This document shows positions 1 to 5,468 of a stretch of 7,546 bases of DNA, piece after piece. The translations under genes were made by a program, and so were the position numbers. Source of the stretch: Planctomycetales bacterium (GTDB lineage: Bacteria > Planctomycetota > Phycisphaerae > SM23-33); contig JAUVIQ010000155.1 in assembly GCA_030592655.1 (NCBI GenBank), positions 1-7,546 on the forward strand, read 5' to 3'. Within the stretch, counting starts at the first letter, position 1. Each line of letters opens with the position of its first letter. The notes under the pieces were generated by a model that was not told the DNA's origin, searched no databases, and worked only from the letters and a program-made list of their open reading frames with translations.

Positions 1-109
1 AAATAACGTTATCTCTGCATTGCATTTATTGCAAGGATTTTCCTCAAAAGCACCCGCTGGGGAAGAGAATATTGAACCTGCCCCTTTGGGGTAATGAGCA
101 AAGAATTTT

Positions 110-170
110 GTGCGTAGCACCGCGTAGCGATACCACGTAGTGGTGCTACGCACTACGTACCACTACGTGG
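110..170. repeat. Two interlocked inverted repeats
   Basis: GTGCGTAGCAC at 110-120 is matched by its reverse complement GTGCTACGCAC at 143-153. CCACGTAGTGG at 133-143 is matched by CCACTACGTGG at 160-170. The arms interleave, so the two stems are mutually exclusive or form a pseudoknot-like arrangement. TACGTA at 154-159 lies between the inner arms. All arms share the GTAG/CTAC core, which suggests growth from one short word. The function is unknown. It looks like a dispersed intergenic repeat and is not a terminator, since no T run follows. Confidence 0.7.
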
Positions 171-294
171 AATGCGGAACGTCCCGTGGGGGACGAAGTA
201 AAAAAACATCCTTCAAAGATGGACGAGTTTCTTTTACTTCAAAATTCGACATTCCCTGTTCGATATTCATTATTCAAAAAAAGGCGCCACCCGT

Positions 295-342
295 TTCAAC
301 ATTATCCCCCCGCATTGCTTCAACATCATCCCCCCGCATTGC
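295..342. repeat. 24-bp tandem direct repeat, two copies
   Basis: Copy 1 (295-318) and copy 2 (319-342) are both TTCAACAT-N-ATCCCCCCGCATTGC and differ at one base (T versus C at the ninth position). The second copy runs into AGGGGG, so CCCCC-GC and GC-A-GGGGG can pair as a short hairpin around 331-347. This looks like a recent local duplication by slippage. Confidence 0.8.
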
Positions 343-351
343 AGGGGGCTT

Positions 352-379
352 GTTCACCTTTGCGCGCGCAAACGTGAAC
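352..379. repeat. 28-bp near-perfect palindrome, copy A
   Basis: The segment reads GTTCACC-TTTGCGCGCGCAAA-CGTGAAC. It equals its own reverse complement except for one opposed C/C pair. The centre is the alternating purine-pyrimidine run GCGCGCGC flanked by TTT and AAA. A close relative lies at 461-488. There is no loop, so a DNA-level role (protein binding, cruciform, Z-DNA) is easier to imagine than an RNA hairpin. Confidence 0.8.
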
Positions 380-460
380 GTAAAAATCGGGGAGACGAAA
401 AATTCCAAAAAAACTTTTCCTAAGGCCACCAAGGACTTATGCCGTCGCAATCCGTTTTTT

Positions 461-488
461 GTTCGCGTTTGCGCGCGCAAACGCGAAC
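461..488. repeat. 28-bp perfect palindrome, copy B
   Basis: The segment reads GTTCGCG-TTTGCGCGCGCAAA-CGCGAAC and is a perfect palindrome. It shares the 14-bp core and most of its arms with the copy at 352-379, about 109 bp away. The differences between the copies are compensatory at the GTTCAC/GTGAAC versus GTTCGC/GCGAAC positions, which suggests selection or a copying process that keeps the symmetry. T and A runs flank it on the two sides. Confidence 0.85.
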
Positions 489-512
489 GGAAAAGTTAAT
501 ATAGAGAGAAGA

Positions 513-542
513 GGGACTTGGGACTTGAGATTAGGGACTTGG
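513..542. repeat. GGGACTTG short direct repeats
   Basis: GGGACTTG occurs at 513-520, overlapping GGGACTTG at 520-527 and again at 534-541, with 6 bases between the last two. This is simple-sequence growth in non-coding DNA with no evident function. Confidence 0.6.
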
Positions 543-700
543 CAAAAACAGAAAAAACAGAAGATCAAAGAAGAGGACATGGCGAAATGGCAAGCCGTAG
601 AGTTTAGGCAAGATAGGCAAAGGCGGATTTTTTAAAATGGGCGAAAAAATGACCTTGAAAACCACAAACGCTTGCACGCCAAAGAGTTATGGATTTTGCA

Positions 701-820
701 ATTGTTCCCAATTGTTCCGAATCGTTCCCAATCGTTCCCAATCGTTCCGAATCGTTCCCAATTGTTCCGTTTCGTTCCGAATCGTTCCGTTTTGTTCCGT
801 TTCGTTCCGTTTTGGTTTCC
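701..820. repeat. 10-bp GTTCC tandem array, 11 units plus a decayed one
   Basis: Eleven contiguous 10-bp units fit WTYGTTCCSW from 701 to 810, and a degenerate twelfth (TTTGGTTTCC) ends at 820. Units 1-6 are mostly ATYGTTCCCA or ATYGTTCCGA. Units 7-11 shift toward TTYGTTCCGT, so two sub-families lie side by side. The period is very near one turn of B-DNA, which places every GTTCC and every A/T triplet on one face. There are no spacers, so it is not a CRISPR array. Translations across it are repetitive and probably not real proteins. Confidence 0.92.
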
Positions 821-870
821 CAACGGGGGCCTACGGGCAGAAAAGAACACACGCGAGGCGAGATGCCCCC

Positions 871-902
871 GATCAACCGATCAACCAATCAACCAGTCAA
901 CC
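871..902. repeat. 8-bp tandem repeat, four units
   Basis: GATCAACC, GATCAACC, AATCAACC and AGTCAACC follow each other without gaps, then the pattern decays into AACTTG. It is a short minisatellite just 17 bp past the stop codon of the minus-strand lipoprotein gene. Confidence 0.75.
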
Positions 903-918
903 AACTTGTGTCGCGGAT

Positions 919-2157
919 TTATTCTTTCCGTGGTTCCGGCGGGACTTCTTTAGGGCCAAGGATAGTGTCCGGCGGAGCGGTGTTGACCGTGAACGCCTGT
1001 GTCTTGGCCAGCATCAGACGATGTTTGGCGCTTTTGACGGCAAGGACGCGAAGGCGACAGATTTTGGAGTTGACCTGCGGAACGGTCCACCTGATGGTCT
1101 TTCCGTCCTGGAGGTTCTCTGCTACGGTTCTCCAGGATCGCCCGTTATTCGCGGAGAATTGCAGGATGACATTTTTGTATTTTTCTACACCGTCGGGAAG
1201 CCATTTGAGCATCCGCGATGTTCCGCCACGGATGAGCGTTCCAGGCTGGGGCCAACCCGGTTTTTCTCCGGGCGTCCCTTCGGTTTGCGCGACGAGTTCC
1301 CATGGTCCGACTGGCCTGATAATCGGTCGCTTCACCTCAAGCGGCGGTCCGTCCACGTGGAGGATGTCCGAGAACGCGAAGTTGACGTTACCGGACTTAT
1401 CGGATGCTTCGATGCGGAATCGCATTCTTCCGCCGCCTCGTCCCTGTCGTCCTGCTGCTTCGGGCGGGACCGAAACTTTCATCGCACCGGTTGCAGGAAG
1501 GCTCAGCGGGAACCTGGTCCAGACAACATTTTCCGGGAACGTTCCGAGCGTTGTAGCCATGCGCACGCTGTCGGTAACCAGGTTGGCGTCGCGGACGCAC
1601 CATCTAACCTCAACCATACTGCCGACGGCATAGACATGAGGAATCTCGTTACCTTTTTCGTCTTTTTCTGTTACCGGCGGATCGACGGAGACATCAATCG
1701 CCGGCCTGGTCGTATCGACGACGTAGATTCGATGCGGCGTTCCGGGCGAAGCCGCTGCGACACCCTGGCCTGGGCCTACGAAGCGGACCCAGTATGTGCC
1801 GTCGGTTTCGGCATGGAAGAGGAAGTGCGTCTGCTCGACGCCGTAGTATCCCGCGCGCTCCCAGTTCTCACCGGCGCTGGTGGAGTGCCATATCGCCAGA
1901 CGGGGCGTACCGGGGACCTGGTAACCGGCGGAATGCTTTACGAAGAACTGCTTGTTACCGGCATAATAGACCGGTATGCCTTCACCGATGACTTCGGCAA
2001 CCGGAAGGTCCTCGCTGGGACGATAGTAGTGTGGTTTGTCGTAGGTCCAGGACGGGTAATCGTTTCGAGGGTCCCAATCGGGGTTTTCGTCGCTGACCTC
2101 GCAGCCGGTAATAAAGATCGCCATGACCAACGTCAGTAAGAATATATTCGTGCGCAT
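919..2157 (-). CDS. Secreted lipoprotein of unknown function
   Basis: This predicts a 412-residue exported lipoprotein. From the ATG at 2157 the N-terminus is a short basic start, a hydrophobic stretch and a lipobox ending ITG-C, with Cys19 as the lipidated residue. A GAGGG ribosome site lies about 8 nt upstream. A GTG 21 nt earlier (2178) is in frame but lies upstream of that site, so the ATG is preferred. After the Cys comes an Asp/Tyr/Trp-rich stretch (about 27-45). Two segments resemble Asp-box or sialidase-type turns: STSAGENW near 92-99 and SANNGRSW near 335-342. DTTRP (about 148) and ASDKSGN (about 251) look like edges of Ig-like beta-sandwich domains, and the C-terminus is Pro-rich. 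The domain reading is inference. The protein should be membrane-anchored and extracytoplasmic. No partner gene is evident: the neighbour upstream reads the other way and repeat DNA lies downstream. Confidence 0.87.
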   Translation of the reverse strand: MRTNIFLLTLVMAIFITGCEVSDENPDWDPRNDYPSWTYDKPHYYRPSEDLPVAEVIGEGIPVYYAGNKQFFVKHSAGYQVPGTPRLAIWHSTSAGENWERAGYYGVEQTHFLFHAETDGTYWVRFVGPGQGVAAASPGTPHRIYVVDTTRPAIDVSVDPPVTEKDEKGNEIPHVYAVGSMVEVRWCVRDANLVTDSVRMATTLGTFPENVVWTRFPLSLPATGAMKVSVPPEAAGRQGRGGGRMRFRIEASDKSGNVNFAFSDILHVDGPPLEVKRPIIRPVGPWELVAQTEGTPGEKPGWPQPGTLIRGGTSRMLKWLPDGVEKYKNVILQFSANNGRSWRTVAENLQDGKTIRWTVPQVNSKICRLRVLAVKSAKHRLMLAKTQAFTVNTAPPDTILGPKEVPPEPRKE

Positions 2158-2271
2158 AGTTACGGCCCTCAATAACACAATAACAATAGGATTGAACGGT
2201 CGAATATTCTATTTACCTTTGGTATCGGCATAAGAATATATTTACATAAGCGTTCTGGAAAGAACAAATTC

Positions 2272-2299
2272 TCGACATTTCCGATTTTCTGTATATAAT
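2272..2299 (+). promoter_or_regulatory. Sigma-70 type promoter of the tiny basic gene
   Basis: TCGACA at 2272-2277 (five of six bases match TTGACA) and a perfect TATAAT at 2294-2299 are separated by 16 bp. The start of transcription would fall near 2306, giving a leader of about 80 nt before the ATG at 2387. A second, weaker pair, TTGACG (2303-2308) and TAAAGT (2327-2332) with an 18-bp spacer, could be an alternative. There is no other plus-strand gene here for it to serve. Confidence 0.6.
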
Positions 2300-2386
2300 C
2301 TTTTGACGTTTGATTTTAAGTTCTCGTAAAGTTGGTCCGGTTTCGATATGATTCCGGTGCAATAAGTAACAATTACAGGAAGCCGT

Positions 2387-2464
2387 ATGAGCAAACCAAG
2401 ACGAAGAAGGAAAATAGGTTCCAAGAAACGCCGCGAACGTCGTAACCGTCGAAAGAAGCGATAA
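2387..2464 (+). CDS. Tiny highly basic protein, possible ribosomal small protein
   Basis: The frame encodes 25 residues: it starts MSKPRRRRKIGSKK, 18 of the 25 residues are Lys or Arg, and the only acidic one is a single Glu. AGGAAG at 2377-2382 is a good ribosome site, and a near-consensus promoter lies about 110 bp upstream, so it is unlikely to be chance. The RRRRKI-x-x-KK-x-R pattern recalls the C-terminal COX24/AURKAIP1 (mS38/bS22-like) family, short Arg/Lys-rich proteins of the small ribosomal subunit. bTHX is an alternative of similar size. This match is from memory of the families and not from a search. Its stop is 2 bp from the stop of amrS on the other strand. It is too short for usual gene-calling cut-offs, so it may be missing from routine annotation. 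Confidence 0.62.
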   Translation: MSKPRRRRKIGSKKRRERRNRRKKR

Positions 2465-2466
2465 GG

Positions 2467-3495
2467 TTATTTCCACACCCCCGCGATTTCCGTCGAGCAG
2501 TCCGGGCATTGGGTGCCGGCGAGGCGAATTTCCGCGACACGAAAACCGCTGCGCCGAATCACCGTCGCTGAGCAGTTCGGGCAGAGCGTGTTTTCGTATT
2601 GGCCGGCGGGGACGTTCCCGCAATAGATATATTTCAGCCCCGCCCGCCTGCCCGCCTGAACTGCCGTTTCGAGAGTTTCCATCGGAGTCGTCGGCGTGTC
2701 GGTCATTTTCCAGTCGCCGTGGAATCGGCTGACGTGCCAGGGGACATCGACGCCCAGTTCGCCTGCGATGAAACCGGCGATATCGGAAAGTTCCTCTGAT
2801 GAATCATTCATTCCCGGAACCACCAGCGTCGTTACCTCGACCCACACGCCGGCTGATACCAATTCTCTCATGCACGTCAAAACCGGCTTGAGGCGTCCCT
2901 TCATCACTCGCCGATAGGTTTCGTCGCGGAAGGCTTTTAAATCGACATTGATGGCGTCGAGGTATGGCGAGATGGCCTGCACCGCTTCGGATGTCATGAA
3001 TCCGTTGGAAACGAAGCAGTTTTTGATACCGGCTTCGTGGGCGAGTTTGGCTGTGTCGTAGCACAACTCGAAAAAGACGGTCGGCTCGGTGTAGGTATAA
3101 CTGATGGACTTGCAATCGTTGCGTTTGGCTGTGGCGACGAGATCGTCCGGCGGGATTGACTCGCCGGTGAGGATTTTTCCGGTTCGCGGCGCTTGGGAAA
3201 TCTGCCAGTTCTGACAGAACGAGCATTGGAAGTTGCACCCTGCCGCTGCTATCGACAGGCTCGTCGAACCGGGCAGGAAATGGAACAGCGGCTTCTTTTC
3301 AATCGGGTCGATATTGACAGCCACCAAGGCGTCGTAATTCAACGAGAAGAGTTTTCCGTCGATGTTTTTTCGTACTCGGCAGATGCCGGTCTCGCCGGGC
3401 TTGATGAGGCACTGATGTCCGCAAAGCCGGCAGCGAACGTCGCCGTCGCCGGCCGATTCATACAACATCGCTTCGTGACCTTCGCTTCCGGTCAT
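2467..3495 (-). CDS. amrS: AmmeMemoRadiSam system radical SAM enzyme
   Basis: This 342-residue protein is a radical SAM enzyme of the AmrS type. The 4Fe-4S site is C-x3-C-x2-C at Cys87, Cys91 and Cys94 (AGCNFQCSFCQNW). The N-terminus has the family's cysteine cluster CRLCGHQC with a further Cys39 (about 22-39). TYTEPTVFFEL near 134-144 and the NVDLKAF strand near 183-189 are also typical. The C-terminus holds two CxxC pairs (305/308 and 330/333) that look like a small zinc ribbon. Length fits the family. AmrS usually goes with AmrA (AMMECR1) and AmrB (Memo); neither is in this window. Its substrate is not settled, as far as I know. The start is uncertain: the ATG at 3495 has only a weak ribosome site, and Met10 (3468) begins where family members often start. 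The upstream region is filled by a large inverted repeat at 3513-3592. Confidence 0.95.
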   Translation of the reverse strand: MTGSEGHEAMLYESAGDGDVRCRLCGHQCLIKPGETGICRVRKNIDGKLFSLNYDALVAVNIDPIEKKPLFHFLPGSTSLSIAAAGCNFQCSFCQNWQISQAPRTGKILTGESIPPDDLVATAKRNDCKSISYTYTEPTVFFELCYDTAKLAHEAGIKNCFVSNGFMTSEAVQAISPYLDAINVDLKAFRDETYRRVMKGRLKPVLTCMRELVSAGVWVEVTTLVVPGMNDSSEELSDIAGFIAGELGVDVPWHVSRFHGDWKMTDTPTTPMETLETAVQAGRRAGLKYIYCGNVPAGQYENTLCPNCSATVIRRSGFRVAEIRLAGTQCPDCSTEIAGVWK

Positions 3496-3512
3496 CGGTA
3501 GATTCTCATTCC

Positions 3513-3592
3513 GGGTGCCGTGGTCGCGGTGTTTGCGACCACGTTAACACCTGCATGTCCGCGTGGTCGCAAACACCGCGACCACGGCACCC
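3513..3592. repeat. Nested perfect 31-bp inverted repeat
   Basis: The left arm (3513-3543) and right arm (3562-3592) are exact reverse complements over 31 bp, with an 18-nt loop. Each arm also contains a smaller hairpin: CGTGGTCGC, a 7-nt loop (GGTGTTT or AAACACC), then GCGACCACG. So four copies of one 9-mer occur in alternating orientation. This is the layout of paired REP elements (BIME-like) or of a tiny non-autonomous element. It sits in the divergent interval between amrS (minus) and the membrane protein gene (plus), so it would be near the 5' end of both transcripts. Confidence 0.9.
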
Positions 3593-3617
3593 CACCCAGG
3601 AAGATAAGTGGATACGG

Positions 3618-3866
3618 ATGGATTACGAATATAGTATCAGTGTCTTCGTTTTGCTTTTTTTTATGAGTTTTTGCGTCGGGTTGCTTCCGCTGCGGAGATC
3701 AATTCAGGTTTTGGCTTCGGTTTCAGCGGGAGTCGTGTACACCATCGTTCGCTTTCATTTTGAGCCTGATCCACCAGCACTGTTTGGTTTTGTCGCGTTT
3801 CCTCTTTTTTATGTACTAACTATGAAATTGGGAAGATTGATTCGGCATAAATCTAAAGGAAAATAG
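3618..3866 (+). CDS. Small membrane protein, hypothetical
   Basis: From the ATG at 3618 this gives 82 residues with three hydrophobic stretches: about 6-26 (SISVFVLLFFMSFCVGLLPL), 29-46 and 54-72. A basic tail, RLIRHKSKGK, ends it. An in-frame ATG at 3555 would add 21 residues, but these come from the inverted repeat at 3513-3592 and look non-coding (PRPRHP). AGGAAG at 3598-3603 is a possible ribosome site, somewhat far at about 14 nt. Base composition is more AT-rich than the larger genes nearby. I do not recognise a family. The even membrane pattern and charge layout (positive-inside end) favour a real inner-membrane protein, but a chance frame is possible. Confidence 0.5.
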   Translation: MDYEYSISVFVLLFFMSFCVGLLPLRRSIQVLASVSAGVVYTIVRFHFEPDPPALFGFVAFPLFYVLTMKLGRLIRHKSKGK

Positions 3867-3896
3867 GGGATGCTGGGGTTGTTTCCCGGCTGGAAG

Positions 3897-3980
3897 AAAA
3901 GGGGGACATTCTTACTTTTCCCCTGTTTCGCTCCTCGACCACGATGGACTAACGCAAGAAAAAGTAGAATGTCCCCTTTT
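3897..3980. repeat. REP-like hairpin with GGGGACATTCT motif
   Basis: The left arm (3897-3919) reads AAAAGGGGGACATTCTTACTTTT with one extra G and one extra T relative to the right arm. The right arm (3960-3980) is AAAAGTAGAATGTCCCC followed by TTTT. The arms enclose about 40 bp of unique sequence. Motifs of this type (GGGGACA-x-TCTACTTTT) are, from memory, common intergenic repeats linked to REP-associated IS200-like transposases; no such gene is present here. It could also act as a bidirectional terminator for the membrane protein gene upstream. Confidence 0.65.
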
Positions 3981-4062
3981 CCCCCCAAAAAGTCCGGTTT
4001 TTCAGGGATCCCTCAAAAAACGCGGGGATAGGAATTTTCTTCAAAATTGCGGGGTTTTTTGC
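3981..4062 (+). other. AT/G-tract region with small palindromes before the promoter
   Basis: No gene is seen. It contains the 10-bp palindrome AGGGATCCCT (4004-4013) between T and A runs, AATTTT-CTTC-AAAATT (4033-4048), and CAAAAAAC (4014-4021) facing GTTTTTTG (4054-4061). The last two form one possible hairpin ending in T6. This could stop plus-strand transcription from upstream before the strong promoter at 4063. That role is inferred. Confidence 0.35.
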
Positions 4063-4090
4063 TTGACAGAATCGCGGGTTGTGGTATAAT
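4063..4090 (+). promoter_or_regulatory. Consensus sigma-70 promoter of the PEP-CTERM gene
   Basis: TTGACA at 4063-4068 and TATAAT at 4085-4090 both match consensus fully, with a 16-bp spacer. Transcription should begin near 4097. It lies 241 bp upstream of the ATG at 4331, with no other plausible gene in between, so it should produce a long leader. Strong constitutive expression is expected unless the leader regulates it. Confidence 0.85.
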
Positions 4091-4096
4091 GGCATC

Positions 4097-4330
4097 ATCG
4101 AGTCGGAGGTGTGGCCCCGCTGACTGGAGCCGAATGTTGGAACAAGGGGCCGGAAGGGATGCATATCCAATGGCATGAGACGGAAGGAGGTTAGCGACCC
4201 GAACAACAAGTAATTTGTAGTTTTAGTATGCACATCTGTGGGAGTATTCTAATGGCCTGCGGCGTGTGTCCGTAGGTAGGCCCCGGGATGAGCCGCGGGG
4301 CTGGCAAGTCATCAGTGAGAGGAAAAAGAG
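4097..4330 (+). promoter_or_regulatory. Long structured 5' leader, candidate cis-regulatory RNA
   Basis: About 234 nt separate the predicted transcription start from the start codon. Visible pairings are GGCCCC (4113-4118) with GGGGCC (4146-4151); GCCTGCGG (4255-4262) with CCGTAGGT (4270-4277), an 8-bp stem with two G-U pairs and a 7-nt loop; and GCCCCG (4280-4285) with CGGGGC (4296-4301). TTGGA in the first loop (4137-4141) can pair with TCCAA (4166-4170), a possible pseudoknot. CGGAAGG occurs twice, at 4151-4157 and 4181-4187. AAGGAGG at 4184-4190 is a full ribosome-site match with no start codon close behind it. The real ribosome site is AGAGG at 4318-4322, just after the last stem. I recognise no known riboswitch class. 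Confidence 0.45.
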
Positions 4331-5464
4331 ATGAAACAAGTACTTATATTTCTGTGTGTGTTGGCCGTAGTGGCCATCGCAAGCCCGGCGTGGGCTACAA
4401 CCTGGACCTTTACCGACGCTGATCCAACCGACAGCAAATGGTCAACCCCCGGTAACTGGGATCAGGGAACTGTGCCTGTCTACGAAGTCGGGGTTTACTC
4501 TGGTAGTACTGTGGTGATAGGGAACAACAAGACCTGCATTCTTGACGTCAAAGTAGGAGACCCCCTTGATACCACTAATTATGGAACCCTTCGCCGGTTG
4601 TATGCCGGCAATGCTGACGAAGATGATAATCCCCTACTTGGTACCCTCCAGATCGATGACGGTGCTTACCTGCGTCTTACTACTTACTCCCGACTCGGTG
4701 CTAGTGGCCCAGGTAAGATCGTACAGTATGGTGGTGAGATAGACTTCGGCTGCAATATGGACTGGCCATGGAATGGCGCCTATTCATCGACGCACGAGCT
4801 GCATGGAGGCACCTTTAAAATATCCTATGCCTCTGCAGCGCACTGGCTTATGGACGGAGACGGCGGTAACACCATGACTTGTGCGTTCACCCAGGATGGT
4901 GGAACGTACAGCAACGTTGGGAAAATGGAGATCGCCGTTGGATCTTTGAATGATTCCACAGCCATCTACACGATCTCGGATGGCACTGCCTCTGTCGATG
5001 TTCTCAGCATCATGAGAAAGGGCGCCGGCGGCAGTGGCGCTAGCGGAACCGGCACCGGCATATTGAACGTCGTCGGCTCCAAATCGACAATCACCATCGG
5101 CACTTACCTGCAGGCGAATCCCGGCGCTGGTCTCGACGCGATACTTGAGTGCGAGATCGATGCCGGCGGTATCACCACGATTATCGTTACCGGAACGGCC
5201 ACCTTTGAGGCCGGCTGTCTCCTGGACATGGAGATCGCTTCCGGCGTGACGCTGACACCGGGCCAGCCGTTTGACCTGATGACGGCCCCCGACGGTGGCA
5301 TCACAGGCCTGCCCACACTGAAGGCCGAGGACGTCGGCACCTGGACTGTCGCAGTCGTTTCAGGCAGCGACATACTCCGGGCTACATACGTTCCTGAGCC
5401 GGCAACGCTGACGCTGCTGGGATTGGGCGGACTTGGAGTTCTCATCCGCCGAAAGCGTCGTTAA
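4331..5464 (+). CDS. Secreted PEP-CTERM sorting domain protein
   Basis: The 377-residue product has a signal peptide (1-22, ending SPAWA before TTW). The mature start has W37-STPGN-W43-DQGTVP, an opening seen often in planctomycete beta-helix surface proteins. Residues about 100-290 are short Gly/Asp/Thr-rich beta-strand repeats (IDDGAYLRL, GGEIDFG, LHGGTFKIS, QDGGTYSNVG, ISDGTASV, GILNVVG), consistent with a right-handed beta-helix or autotransporter-like fold. The C-terminus is a full PEP-CTERM signal: VPEP at 354-357, a Gly/Leu membrane span and the RRKRR end. In this system an exosortase is expected to cut near PEP and release or attach the protein at the cell surface, often with exopolysaccharide; no exosortase is in this window. 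Ribosome site AGAGG lies 8 nt upstream. The gene has its own promoter and terminator. No enzymatic domain was seen. The specific role is unknown. Confidence 0.95.
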   Translation: MKQVLIFLCVLAVVAIASPAWATTWTFTDADPTDSKWSTPGNWDQGTVPVYEVGVYSGSTVVIGNNKTCILDVKVGDPLDTTNYGTLRRLYAGNADEDDNPLLGTLQIDDGAYLRLTTYSRLGASGPGKIVQYGGEIDFGCNMDWPWNGAYSSTHELHGGTFKISYASAAHWLMDGDGGNTMTCAFTQDGGTYSNVGKMEIAVGSLNDSTAIYTISDGTASVDVLSIMRKGAGGSGASGTGTGILNVVGSKSTITIGTYLQANPGAGLDAILECEIDAGGITTIIVTGTATFEAGCLLDMEIASGVTLTPGQPFDLMTAPDGGITGLPTLKAEDVGTWTVAVVSGSDILRATYVPEPATLTLLGLGGLGVLIRRKRR

Positions 5465-5468
5465 TTGG

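Larger units (their letters stand above)
1..918. other. Gene-free, repeat-rich region
   Basis: No convincing gene was found here. Open frames exist on both strands, but they run through palindromes and tandem repeats, lack ribosome binding sites and have low-complexity translations. The stretch holds several unrelated repeat types, listed separately: 110-170, 295-342, 352-379, 461-488, 513-542, 701-820 and 871-902. Smaller hairpins are CCCC-TTT-GGGG at 81-91 and CGTCCC-GTGG-GGGACG at 180-195. It lies downstream of the lipoprotein gene at 919-2157, whose stop codon is at 919-921. No clear intrinsic terminator for that gene is visible. The left edge may cut a gene, but nothing there is recognisable. 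Confidence 0.7.

Noticed and set aside
1..120. Open frames at the left edge, including a minus-strand one with a CNKC motif
   Set aside because: Several frames on both strands are open over this short stretch, none has a ribosome site, and the minus one starts inside an inverted repeat. A cut gene cannot be excluded.
140..499. Plus-strand frame of 119 codons
   Set aside because: It is made of palindromes and the 24-bp tandem repeat, with no ribosome site and no family likeness.
701..820. CRISPR array
   Set aside because: Units are 10 bp and contiguous with no spacers, and there are no cas genes.
825..870. GGGGGC/GCCCCC hairpin as terminator of the lipoprotein gene
   Set aside because: The loop is 34 nt and no T run follows on the minus strand.
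637..2139. Long plus-strand frame of 500 codons
   Set aside because: It runs through the 10-bp array and then antisense to the lipoprotein gene, which has a lipobox and ribosome site. The plus translation has no domain and odd composition.
4150..4190. Small SRP (4.5S) RNA, from the CCGGAAGG match
   Set aside because: The opposing AGCAG side of the SRP loop and its closing helix are missing.
3949..4233. Minus-strand frame of 94 codons
   Set aside because: It overlaps the REP-like hairpin, the strong promoter and the leader on the other strand, and has low-complexity sequence.
4097..4330. c-di-GMP-I riboswitch, given GGTAGG near 4275 and a PilZ gene nearby
   Set aside because: The conserved core of that class, with its CAGGGCAAACC-like segment and GAAA loop, is absent.
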